Shown in pieces: positions 8,232 through 15,863 of a stretch of 64,000 nucleotides of DNA (position 1 is its first letter; each line of letters begins with the position of its first letter). The stretch is from the NCBI RefSeq assembly GCF_014205165.1, contig NZ_JACHMZ010000001.1:124001-188000 (forward strand), given 5' to 3'. The translations under genes were made by a program, and so were the position numbers. The notes below the pieces were generated by a model. The model did not search any database and had not been told where the DNA came from. It saw only the letters and a list, made by a program, of their open reading frames with translations. Origin of the DNA: Micromonospora carbonacea (GTDB lineage: Bacteria > Actinomycetota > Actinomycetes > Mycobacteriales > Micromonosporaceae).

Positions 8232-8540
8232 ATGACCGAGACACCTTCCACCGGCACCGGCGGGCACACGTTCGACGAGTTGGACGCGCTCTCCACGGAG
8301 GAGCTGCGGGAGCGGGCGTTCGCGACGGCCCGGGAGCGGCGTGACGTCGGGTTCTTCTGGTCGGTGCTGCGCCACCTGCCGAACGCCGACGAGGCCGCCG
8401 CGCTGGACGGCGCGCCGAACTCCGTCGGCCCGACCATCGACGAGGCCGCGGCGCTGTGGCGGGAGCTCACCGGGCACGGATACGAGGAGTCGGCGCCGCT
8501 GCTGCGGGCCAAGTTCATCGACTACCTGATGAAGCACTGA
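8232..8540 (+). CDS. Small conserved acidic protein, function unknown
   Basis: 102 residues, no membrane segment, acidic, probably helical (FDELDALSTEELRERAFATARERRD; LWRELTGHGYEESAPLLRAKFIDYLMKH). I do not recognise a named domain. The start is supported by TAGGCT 7 nt upstream. It stands between two membrane-protein genes with no overlap, so a separate transcript is likely. Confidence 0.7.
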   Translation: MTETPSTGTGGHTFDELDALSTEELRERAFATARERRDVGFFWSVLRHLPNADEAAALDGAPNSVGPTIDEAAALWRELTGHGYEESAPLLRAKFIDYLMKH

Positions 8541-8604
8541 CCGGAACGCGGTCACCGTGACTCGCAGGTCTGCCCGCCGGGGCGCGTCGGGGCCCGGTCG
8601 CATC

Positions 8605-9123
8605 ATGGCTGCCTTCAACCGCTCGGGCGGCACCGGCCGGTCGGGCTCCCTCGGCCGGTACGGGACGGCGGCCGGCACCGGCACGCTCGCGGTGCTGCTG
8701 CTCGTCGCGGTCTGCGGCAGCCCGCTCTACGTCGGCTGGGCGGAGGGCCGCACCGACCCCGGGTCTGCCGGCGGCTGGTTCCTGCGGCTGCTGGCCTGGC
8801 CGGCGTGGCGGTTCGGCTTCGGCGACCCGGGGCAGGGGACGCTCGCCAGCGACCTGCGCGCCATCCTGCTGGTGGTGCTGGCGGCCGCCCTGCTCTACCT
8901 GCTGCCCGCGTCCCAGGTGGCCCGGGTGCCGGGGTCGGTGAGCCAGTTCTTCTCCGGCTGGGGCGCGTACGTCCTGGCCGCCGGCCTGGCCGGGCTGCTG
9001 GGCACGCTGCTCGGGCCCGCCCCGTCGCTGCTCGCTGCGTTGCAGGCCGCCAGCGCCGGGGCCGGGTACGGCTTCCTCGCCGGCTGGATCATCGGCACGG
9101 CGAGCCTCGGCGGCCGGGCCTGA
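8605..9123 (+). CDS. Hypothetical membrane protein
   Basis: 172 residues from ATG 8605; an in-frame GTG at 8557 would add 16 basic residues. Hydrophobic segments at about 20-40, 80-97 and 115-165, the last a long Gly/Ala/Leu-rich stretch (ideal for two helices). No catalytic motif. Convergent with the osmoprotectant ATPase gene 24 bp downstream. Confidence 0.6.
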   Translation: MAAFNRSGGTGRSGSLGRYGTAAGTGTLAVLLLVAVCGSPLYVGWAEGRTDPGSAGGWFLRLLAWPAWRFGFGDPGQGTLASDLRAILLVVLAAALLYLLPASQVARVPGSVSQFFSGWGAYVLAAGLAGLLGTLLGPAPSLLAALQAASAGAGYGFLAGWIIGTASLGGRA

Positions 9124-9147
9124 CCGCCGCTCCGCCGCCCGCCTGGC

Positions 9148-10161
9148 TCAGGCCCCCTCCCGGCCGGCGCCCAGCGCGCGTTCCCGGGTGAGCACGCCGG
9201 CCGGCCCGCCGTCGGCGGTCACCAGCACCCGGTCCGCGCCGGAGGTCAGCATCACCGCGAGCGCGTCGTACGCCGAGGTGCCCAGCGCGACCTGCGGCAG
9301 CCCGGCGGGGTCGGCGGGGGCCGGCTCCAGCGCCTCCCGGGTGACCGGGGTGACCGCCAGCGCCCGGATGCCCCGGTCCGCGCCGACGAAGTCCCGGACG
9401 AACTCGGAGGCGGGCGCGGCGAGCAGGGCCGCCGGGGTGTCGTACTGCTCCAACCGGCCGCCCTGGGAGAGCACGGCGATCCGGTCGCCGAGCCGGACCG
9501 CCTCGTCGAGGTCGTGGGTGACCAGCACGATGGTCTTGCGCACCTCGGCCTGGAGACGCAGGAACTCCTCCTGCAACCGGGTCCGCACGATCGGGTCGAC
9601 CGCCGAGAACGGCTCGTCCATCAGCAGCACCACCGGGTCGGCGGCGAGCGCGCGGGCCACCCCGACCCGCTGCCGCTGCCCGCCGGAGAGCTCGTGCGGG
9701 TAGCGCCGGCCGAACCGGCCCGGGTCGAGCCCCACCAGCTCCAGCAGCTCCTCGCTGCGCCGGCGGATCCGGTCGCGGGGCCAGCCGAGCAGCCGGGGGA
9801 CGGTGCCGACGTTGGCCACGACCGTCTGGTGGGGGAACAGGCCCACGTTCTGGATGACGTACCCGATCCGGCGGCGCAGCGCGACCGGGTCGACCCGGGT
9901 CACGTCCTCGTCGCCGAGCAGGATCCGGCCGGCGGTGGGCTCGATCAGCCGGTTGATCATGCGCAGCACCGTCGACTTGCCGCAGCCGGACGGCCCGATC
10001 AGCACCACCAGCTCGCCGGCCGGCACCCGCAGGGTCAGCTCGCGGACCGCCTCGGTGCCGTCCGGGTACCGCTTGCCGATGCCCTCCAGCGCGATGGCCG
10101 CCGCGGGGGTTCCGGCCGCCTCGGGTCCGGCGGCGCTCCGGGTGTTCGGGGTAACGTCCAC
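9148..10161 (-). CDS. Osmoprotectant (betaine/choline-type) ABC transporter ATPase
   Basis: 337 residues, OpuBA/OpuCA/ProV type. Walker A GPSGCGKST near 54-62, Q-loop YVIQNVGLFPH, signature LSGGQRQRVG, Walker B VVLLMDEPF, switch VTHDLDEA. The C-terminal 70 residues (LPQVALGTSAYDALAVMLTSGADRVLVT) form a single CBS-like unit, fewer than the two often seen in this family. GTG start at 10161 has GGAAGG 6 nt upstream. It is read away from its permease genes: the start codons are only 2 bp apart, so each gene's upstream signals lie inside the other's coding sequence. Confidence 0.93.
   Translation of the reverse strand: MDVTPNTRSAAGPEAAGTPAAAIALEGIGKRYPDGTEAVRELTLRVPAGELVVLIGPSGCGKSTVLRMINRLIEPTAGRILLGDEDVTRVDPVALRRRIGYVIQNVGLFPHQTVVANVGTVPRLLGWPRDRIRRRSEELLELVGLDPGRFGRRYPHELSGGQRQRVGVARALAADPVVLLMDEPFSAVDPIVRTRLQEEFLRLQAEVRKTIVLVTHDLDEAVRLGDRIAVLSQGGRLEQYDTPAALLAAPASEFVRDFVGADRGIRALAVTPVTREALEPAPADPAGLPQVALGTSAYDALAVMLTSGADRVLVTADGGPAGVLTRERALGAGREGA
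10152..10157 (+). promoter_or_regulatory. -10 element TAACGT inside divergent gene
   Basis: TAACGT ends 6 nt before the permease ATG at 10164 and lies within the first codons of the divergent ATPase gene. It explains how the permease operon could start without a ribosome-binding site (leaderless). Confidence 0.5.
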
Positions 10162-10163
10162 GC

Positions 10164-10850
10164 ATGTCCTTCCGCCTGAGCTACCGGGCCGACCCGGGTA
10201 ACCCGTGGTTCTCCTGGCAGTACGTGCGGGACAACTCTGACACGATCGTCGCCGCGCTGCGCGACCACGCCTCCCTGACCGCCCGGGCCGTGCTGATCGC
10301 CGCCCTGGTGGCGCTGCCGCTCGCGGTGGCGGCCCACTGGTTCCGCCCCCTCGCCGGCCCGATCCTCGCGTTCACCGGGGTGCTCTACACGATCCCGTCG
10401 CTGGCCCTGTTCGCGTTCCTCGCGCCCTACCTGGGGATCGGGGCGGTGACCGTGCTCAGCGTGGTGGTGCTGTACGCGCTGCTGGTCATCGTCCGCAACG
10501 CCGTCGCCGGGCTGAGCCAGGTGCCCCCCGAGGTCCGCGAGGCGGCGGAGGGCATGGGGTACGGCCGGTGGGGCCGGCTGCTGCGGATCGAGCTGCCGCT
10601 GGCGCTGCCCGGCATCCTCACCGGCCTGCGGCTGGCCACCGTGTCGACCGTGGCGCTGGTGACCGTCGGGGTGGTGGTCGGCCGGGGCGGGCTGGGCCAG
10701 CTCATCTTCGCCGGTTTCCAGAACAACTTCTACAAGGCCGAGATCATGACCGGCACGCTGCTCTGCGTGCTGCTCGCCCTGGTGCTGGACCTGATCCTCG
10801 CCGGGCTCGGCCGGGCGGTCACCCCCTGGCTGCGCGGGCGGGCGCGATGA
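10164..10850 (+). CDS. Osmoprotectant ABC transporter permease 1
   Basis: 228 residues with about five to six transmembrane helices and the ABC-permease EAA loop VPPEVREAAEGMGYGRWGRLLRIELPLALPGILTG (given here in part by its positions near 115-150). Homologous to OpuBB/OpuCB. No Shine-Dalgarno sequence; a TAACGT -10 ends 6 nt upstream. The stop lies in ATGA (10847-10850), opening a 29-codon micro-ORF that runs to the next permease. Confidence 0.9.
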   Translation: MSFRLSYRADPGNPWFSWQYVRDNSDTIVAALRDHASLTARAVLIAALVALPLAVAAHWFRPLAGPILAFTGVLYTIPSLALFAFLAPYLGIGAVTVLSVVVLYALLVIVRNAVAGLSQVPPEVREAAEGMGYGRWGRLLRIELPLALPGILTGLRLATVSTVALVTVGVVVGRGGLGQLIFAGFQNNFYKAEIMTGTLLCVLLALVLDLILAGLGRAVTPWLRGRAR

Positions 10851-10936
10851 ACGCGGTGCGGCGGGGCGGGCGCCCGGGGAGCGCCGGGCGGCCGGGCCCG
10901 CGCCCCACCGGCGTCCGAGGAGGGGGAGCCCGGTGA
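10847..10936 (+). CDS. Candidate 29-codon micro-ORF between permease genes
   Basis: Begins MNAVRRGGRPGS and is very Arg/Gly-rich. Its ATG overlaps the first permease stop (ATGA) and its TGA overlaps the GTG of the second permease (GTGA at 10933-10936). A GGAGGGGG ribosome-binding sequence for the second permease lies inside it. Translation would keep that site open; the peptide itself may be irrelevant. Confidence 0.3.
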   Translation: MNAVRRGGRPGSAGRPGPRPTGVRGGGAR

Positions 10937-11658
10937 GCAACCCGGTCGGCCAGGCGGTGCTCTGGCTCAACGACCCGCTGAACTGGACCAACCCGGGCGG
11001 CATCCTCGACCGGCTCGGCGAGCACCTCGGCATGTCGGCTGCGGCCGTGCTGCTCGGCTGCCTGGTGGCCTGGCCGGTCGGGCTGTGGCTCGGGCACACC
11101 GGCCGGGGCGGCGGGCTGGTCGTGCTGGTGTCCAACGTCACCCTGGCGATCCCCACCCTGGCCCTGCTGACCATCCTGCCGCTGACCTTCCTCGGGTTCG
11201 GCCGCCCCGCCGTGGTGGTCGCGCTGGCCGTCTTCGCGGTGCCGCCGCTGCTGGCCAACGCGTACACGGGGGTGCGGCAGACCGACCCGGAGGCCCGGGA
11301 CGCGGCCCGCGGGATGGGGCTGTCGGGCGGGCAGGTGCTGCGCCGGGTGGAGCTGCCGCTGGCGGTGCCGTACCTGGCGGCCGGGTTCCGCACGGCGGCG
11401 GTGCAGGTGGTGGCGACGGCCGCGCTGGCGTCGTTCGTCAACGGCGGCGGGCTGGGCCAGATCATCCGGGCCGGCTTCGGCCTGGACATCGCCGCCGGCG
11501 GCGGGCAGATCATCGCGGGCGGCCTGCTGGTGGCCGGGCTGGCGATGCTGGTCGAGCTGGTGTTGGCCCTGGTCGAGCGGCTGGTCACCCCGCGCCCGCT
11601 GCGCCCGGCGCGGCGGCGGGCCAACCGCCGGGCCGCCGACGCCGTCGCCGGGAGCTGA
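10933..11658 (+). CDS. Osmoprotectant ABC transporter permease 2
   Basis: 241 residues, GTG start behind a strong GAGGAGGGGGAG site. Six hydrophobic segments; EAA loop QTDPEARDAARGMGLSGGQVLRRVELPLA near residues 115-145; then VVATAALASFVNGGGLGQIIRAGF, typical of OpuBD/OpuCD. It pairs with permease 1 to form the heterodimeric channel of the importer. The C-terminal 20 residues are basic and cytoplasmic. Confidence 0.9.
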   Translation: MSNPVGQAVLWLNDPLNWTNPGGILDRLGEHLGMSAAAVLLGCLVAWPVGLWLGHTGRGGGLVVLVSNVTLAIPTLALLTILPLTFLGFGRPAVVVALAVFAVPPLLANAYTGVRQTDPEARDAARGMGLSGGQVLRRVELPLAVPYLAAGFRTAAVQVVATAALASFVNGGGLGQIIRAGFGLDIAAGGGQIIAGGLLVAGLAMLVELVLALVERLVTPRPLRPARRRANRRAADAVAGS

Positions 11659-11823
11659 CCGCCCGGGTCACGCTCGGGTGACGATCCGGTGACGAACCTC
11701 GCCTCGGGTTGTCGGTCCCGGCGGGCAGGATGTTGGGTGGAAGATCGCGGGCGACGACAGGAGATCGTCCGTCGGACACGCGGCCGGCCCGAGGGCCGCG
11801 CCGGGACACGGAAGGCGGGCTTG

Positions 11824-12828
11824 ATGCGCGCACGTACACGGCTGGCCATCGGCGCGGTCGGCGCCCTCGCGGCGGCCGGTTTCCTCACCGGCTGCGGCGA
11901 CGCCGGCTCCTCCGGCACCGAGGCCCCGCAGCAGGGGGCGTCGGGGGCGGGGTGCGCCCCGGTCGCCGGTGACCAGCTCGTCGTCCTCGCCGACGACAAG
12001 AAGCTCCAGAACACCGACAACGTCATTCCGGCGGTCAACGCCAAGGCGGCCACCCCGGAGCTGCTCGCGGCGCTGGACAAGGTCTCCGCCGCGCTGGACA
12101 CGCCGAAGCTGATCGCGCTCAACAAGGCCGTCGACGTCGACCGCAAGACCAGCAAGGTCGCCGCCGAGGAGTTCGTCACGGCCAACAACGTCACCCAGGG
12201 CATCGCCAAGGGGCCGGGCGGCACGATCGTCGTCGGCGCCGGCAACTTCACCGAGAGCCAGACCATCGCCGAGCTGTACCGCATCGCGCTCACCGCCGCC
12301 GGCTACCAGGTCAAGGTGCAGCAGATCGGCAACCGGGAGCTCTACGAGCCGGCCCTGGAGAAGGGCGAGATCCAGGTCGTCCCGGAGTACGCGGCGACCA
12401 TGGCCGAGTTCCTCAACACGAAGGCCAACGGCAAGGACGCCCAGCCGGTCTCCTCGCCGGAGCTGGACAAGACCGTCGCCGCCCTCAAGGCCGCCGGCGA
12501 GAAGGCCGGCATCGCCTTCGGCGCGCCGTCCGCCGCCCAGGACCAGAACGCGTTCGCCGTCACCAAGGCGTTCGCCGACAAGTACGGGGTGGGCACCCTG
12601 TCCGAGCTGGCGGCCAAGTGCTCCGGCAGCGCGACCGTGCTGGCCGGCCCGCCGGAGTGCCCGCAGCGCCCGAAGTGCCAGGCGGGCCTGGTGGAGGTCT
12701 ACGACTTCAAGGCCGGCTCGTTCAGCTCGCTGGACGCGGGTGGCCCGCAGACCAAGAACGCCCTGAAGACGGGGAGCGCCAGCGTCGGCCTCGTCTTCTC
12801 GTCCGACGGGGCGCTCGCGGCCAGCTGA
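11824..12828 (+). CDS. Osmoprotectant-binding lipoprotein, circularly permuted ProX/OpuBC type
   Basis: 334 residues; signal peptide with lipobox LTGC (Cys24), so anchored outside the membrane. The order of lobes is abnormal. Residues about 47-125 (LVVLADDKKLQNTDNVIPAVN through LNKAVDVDRKTSKVAAEEF) correspond to the usual C-terminal end of ProX/OpuBC/OsmF proteins. They are followed by the usual N-terminal part (GGTIVVGAGNFTESQTIAELY, EIQVVPEYAAT). The protein then ends with SVGLVFSSDGALAAS, which in relatives leads straight into the LVVL-DDK segment. Five Cys after the lipobox, including an inserted CPQRPKC stretch, may form disulfides. The start follows GGAAGGCGGG. Confidence 0.88.
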   Translation: MRARTRLAIGAVGALAAAGFLTGCGDAGSSGTEAPQQGASGAGCAPVAGDQLVVLADDKKLQNTDNVIPAVNAKAATPELLAALDKVSAALDTPKLIALNKAVDVDRKTSKVAAEEFVTANNVTQGIAKGPGGTIVVGAGNFTESQTIAELYRIALTAAGYQVKVQQIGNRELYEPALEKGEIQVVPEYAATMAEFLNTKANGKDAQPVSSPELDKTVAALKAAGEKAGIAFGAPSAAQDQNAFAVTKAFADKYGVGTLSELAAKCSGSATVLAGPPECPQRPKCQAGLVEVYDFKAGSFSSLDAGGPQTKNALKTGSASVGLVFSSDGALAAS

Positions 12829-12908
12829 CCCGCCCACCGGTCGCCGGCGGCACCGTGCCGTCGGCGACCGGTGCTGTTCAGAACGTTCCCAGTAGGCGGA
12901 ACTCTCGG

Positions 12909-12914
12909 TAGGCT
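12909..12914 (+). promoter_or_regulatory. -10 element TAGGCT (leaderless)
   Basis: TAGGCT ends 8 nt before the ATG at 12923; a weak -35-like TTCCCA (12886-12891) sits 17 nt upstream. No ribosome-binding sequence. Confidence 0.55.
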
Positions 12915-12922
12915 GCACATCC

Positions 12923-14662
12923 ATGCCCGCCACGGTTGCCGCCACCGACAGGCGTGATCCCCGACTGCTGTCCGTGCTGTTCTGGATCGGTGTGGCGCTG
13001 GCCCCCGTCGCGGCGCTGATCCTGCTGGTCGCCGACGGCAACGGTCCGCTGCGGTTCGCCGCCGTGCTGGCGATCCTCGCCGTGGTGCTGATCGGCCTGT
13101 CGATCGCGCTGCGCGCCGACGGCGACGGCGGGCACGGGGAGGCGGCCGAGGAGCTGCGGGACGAGATCGACCAGTTGCGCCGGGAGCTGCGCGGCGAGAT
13201 CGTGGCCGCCGCCCAGCGCGGCAACCAGGCCCTCGACGTGTCCCAGCGGGCCCAGGAGCAGGTGGGCGCGCTGCGTCGCCGGCTCGACGCCGCGGCGGCC
13301 GGGATCGCCGCCGACCCCGATCCGCCGGCGGCGCAGCCGGCGGGAGCGGGCCGGGTCCGGGTCGCGCCCGCCGAGACGTACGCCGACGCCGGCCCGCCCG
13401 GCGACGCCGAGGAGGCCCCGGCGGCCGGGCTCCGTGCGCCCGCCCGCCCGGACGACGCGTCCCCGGGCCACCGCCCCCAGCCGGCCCCACGCCACGGCGC
13501 GGACGGCCGGCCCCGACCGGGCGTCTACGGCAGCGACCGTCCCGCCGAGCCGGGCGTCTACGGCGGTGACCGCCCTGCTCAGCCGGGCGTCTACGGCGCG
13601 CCGTCCCGCCCGGCCGAGCCCGGCCCGCGGGCACCGCAGCCGGCCGCCTCCGCGCCCGCCCCGGCCCCGCGCCCGGTCGGCGTGGTCCGGCACACGGAGA
13701 CCGTGCACGTCACCACCCGGCACACCGTCGTCGACGGGCCGGATCCGGCGGCTGGCGGTTATGGCGGCGAGCGCTGGTCCCCGGCCCCCGGTGGTGACGA
13801 CGACAGGTGGTCGCCGGCTCCCCAGGAACGGCCGTGGTCGGGTGGCCGGCGGCCGGCGACCAGCGAACCGGATGGCCCGCCGTGGTCGGGTGGCCGGCGG
13901 CCGGCGGCCGGTGAGCCGGAGGGCCCGCCGTGGTCGGGTGGCCGGCGGCCGGCGGCCGGTGAGCCGGAGGGCCCGCCGTGGACCGGGCACGCCGACCCGG
14001 TCGCCCGCGTGCGGGGCGCCGACGCCCACCGGTTCCCTGAGCCGGCCGCCGCGGAGCCGTTCGACGACGGTGCCTGGGCCCGGCAGCCGTCCTTCCGGGA
14101 CGAGCCGGCCCACGCCGCCCGACGCGAGGATCGGGGCGCGGCCGTCCAGCCGCAGGCGCGGGGCGGCTACGGCGGGTCGCGGGCCGGCGGTGGCGACGGC
14201 CCGGCGGGTCGGCACGGGGCGGACCGCGTCCCCGCGTACCCGCCCGCGCCCGCCGCCTCCGGCCAGTGGTCCGAGGCGGAGGCCGGCGACCGGTGGGCGG
14301 AGGTGCGCGACGACGACCGGGGCCGGGAGGTCCGGGTCGGCGAGCGCCGGGCCACCGCGCGCGCGGACGCGACCAGCAGCGGGTACCGGGTGGAGGACCG
14401 CTGGGCGGCGGTCCGGCAGGGCGACCCCTACCCGCAGGGGAGCCCGGGGGACCGCTGGTGGGACGGGGACGCCGCCGGCCCGGGGGCCGCCGGCCCGGGC
14501 GGCTGGCGCGAGGCCCCCTCGGCGGAGCGGTGGGGGGCGGCGGAACCCGAGCCGGCCCGGCCCAGCCGGCACCAACGCGCCGACGGGCAGCGGTACGGCT
14601 ACCCGCCCCCCGACGAGACGCCCCGCGCCGGCGCTGCCCGCCCGGCCGACCACTGGCGCTGA
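12923..14662 (+). CDS. Membrane-anchored protein with long disordered repeat-rich tail
   Basis: 579 residues. Two transmembrane helices (about 17-37 and 43-61) form an N-terminal hairpin, then a coiled-coil-like segment (EAAEELRDEIDQLRRELRGEIVA and heptads to residue 125), then more than 400 residues rich in Pro, Gly, Arg, Trp and Glu with repeats. Three 16-residue units (PWSGGRRPA-x-x-EP-x-GP) lie at 13832-13975, and PGVYGxDRPA units near 13513-13600. Functionally unknown; looks like a scaffold or envelope-associated protein. Repeat sequence and codon bias match the rest of the window. Confidence 0.7.
   Translation: MPATVAATDRRDPRLLSVLFWIGVALAPVAALILLVADGNGPLRFAAVLAILAVVLIGLSIALRADGDGGHGEAAEELRDEIDQLRRELRGEIVAAAQRGNQALDVSQRAQEQVGALRRRLDAAAAGIAADPDPPAAQPAGAGRVRVAPAETYADAGPPGDAEEAPAAGLRAPARPDDASPGHRPQPAPRHGADGRPRPGVYGSDRPAEPGVYGGDRPAQPGVYGAPSRPAEPGPRAPQPAASAPAPAPRPVGVVRHTETVHVTTRHTVVDGPDPAAGGYGGERWSPAPGGDDDRWSPAPQERPWSGGRRPATSEPDGPPWSGGRRPAAGEPEGPPWSGGRRPAAGEPEGPPWTGHADPVARVRGADAHRFPEPAAAEPFDDGAWARQPSFRDEPAHAARREDRGAAVQPQARGGYGGSRAGGGDGPAGRHGADRVPAYPPAPAASGQWSEAEAGDRWAEVRDDDRGREVRVGERRATARADATSSGYRVEDRWAAVRQGDPYPQGSPGDRWWDGDAAGPGAAGPGGWREAPSAERWGAAEPEPARPSRHQRADGQRYGYPPPDETPRAGAARPADHWR
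13832..13975 (+). repeat. Three tandem 48-bp units in coding sequence
   Basis: Units 13832-13879, 13880-13927 and 13928-13975. The last two are virtually identical, the first diverged by a few bases. They encode PWSGGRRPA-type 16-mers. Near identity points to recent duplication by slippage or unequal crossing-over. Confidence 0.85.
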
Positions 14663-14693
14663 TTCCGCCGGCGCGAACCGGCAGGGGAGCTCC

Positions 14694-15863
14694 CTACTTG
14701 TCGATGTCGCCCACCACGAAGAACATCGAGCCGAGGATCGCGATCAGGTCGGGCACCAGGCACCCCGGCAGCAGGGTGGCCAGCGCCTGCACGTTCGCGT
14801 ACGACGCGGTGCGCAGCTTCAGCCGCCACGGCGTCTTCTCGCCCCGCGACACCAGGTAGTAGCCGTTGATGCCGAGCGGGTTCTCCGTCCAGGCGTACGT
14901 GTGCCCCTCGGGGGCCTTCACGACCTTCGGCAGCCGGGTGTTCACCGGCCCGGTGAGCCGGTCCACCCGCTCCAGGCACTGCTCGGCGAGGTCGAGCGAG
15001 GCGTACACCTGGTCGAGCAGCACCTCGAACCGGGCGTGGCAGTCACCGGCGGTCTTCGTCACGACCGGCACGTCGAGCTGGTCGTAGGCGAGGTAGGGCT
15101 CGTCGCGGCGCAGGTCCAGGTCGAGCCCGGAGGCGCGGGCGACGGGCCCGGACGCGCCGAACGCGGCGGCGTCGGCGGCGGACAGCACCCCGACCCCGAC
15201 GGTGCGGGCCAGGAAGATCTCGTTGCGCCGGATCAGCCTGTCCAGGTCCGGCATGCGGCGGCGCACCTCGCCGATGGCGGCGTGGGCCCGGCCGGTCCAG
15301 CCGGCCGGCACCTCCTCCTTGAGCCCGCCGACCCGGTTGAACATGTAGTGGATCCGGCCGCCGGAGACCTCCTCCATGACCGCCTGGATGGTCTCCCGCT
15401 CGCGGAACGCGTAGAAGACCGGCGTGATCGCGCCGATCTCCAGCGGGTAGGAGCCGAGGAACATCAGGTGGTTGAGCACCCGGTTCAGCTCGGCCAGGGC
15501 CATCCGCAGCCAGGTGGCGCGCTCGGGCACCTCCATGCCCATGAGCCGCTCGACGGCGAGCACCACGCCCAGCTCGTTGGAGAACGCCGACAGCCAGTCG
15601 TGCCGGTTGGCGAGCACGATGATCTGCCGGTAGTCGCGCACCTCGAACAGCTTCTCCGCGCCCCGGTGCATGTAGCCGACGATCGGCTCGGCGGCGACCA
15701 CCCGTTCCCCGTCGAGCACCAGCTTGAGCCGCAGCACGCCGTGCGTGGAGGGGTGCTGCGGCCCGATGTTGAGCACCATGTCGGTGCCGAGCTGCTCGCC
15801 GCCGGCCCCGGTGCCGACGGTCAGCTCGCGCAGGTCACCGGTGTCCGTGGTCATGCCCGTCAT
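14694..15863 (-). CDS. Stand-alone NuoD-like (complex I 49-kDa) protein
   Basis: 389 residues, full length for NuoD. Conserved: [13 protein letters not shown] with the quinone-site His (His41), MHRGAEK (Arg67), [21 protein letters not shown] and C-terminal VVGDIDK. The quinone-site Tyr (Tyr87 of Thermus Nqo4, in MDYLHSF) aligns with Trp90 here (HDWLSAF), and the terminal Arg is Lys. No other nuo gene is nearby. Its ATG overlaps the stop of the MidA-type methyltransferase gene (ATGA), so the two are made together. It may be a specialised complex I paralogue or a quinone/hydrogenase-like protein with a new job. Confidence 0.85.
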   Translation of the reverse strand: MTGMTTDTGDLRELTVGTGAGGEQLGTDMVLNIGPQHPSTHGVLRLKLVLDGERVVAAEPIVGYMHRGAEKLFEVRDYRQIIVLANRHDWLSAFSNELGVVLAVERLMGMEVPERATWLRMALAELNRVLNHLMFLGSYPLEIGAITPVFYAFRERETIQAVMEEVSGGRIHYMFNRVGGLKEEVPAGWTGRAHAAIGEVRRRMPDLDRLIRRNEIFLARTVGVGVLSAADAAAFGASGPVARASGLDLDLRRDEPYLAYDQLDVPVVTKTAGDCHARFEVLLDQVYASLDLAEQCLERVDRLTGPVNTRLPKVVKAPEGHTYAWTENPLGINGYYLVSRGEKTPWRLKLRTASYANVQALATLLPGCLVPDLIAILGSMFFVVGDIDK

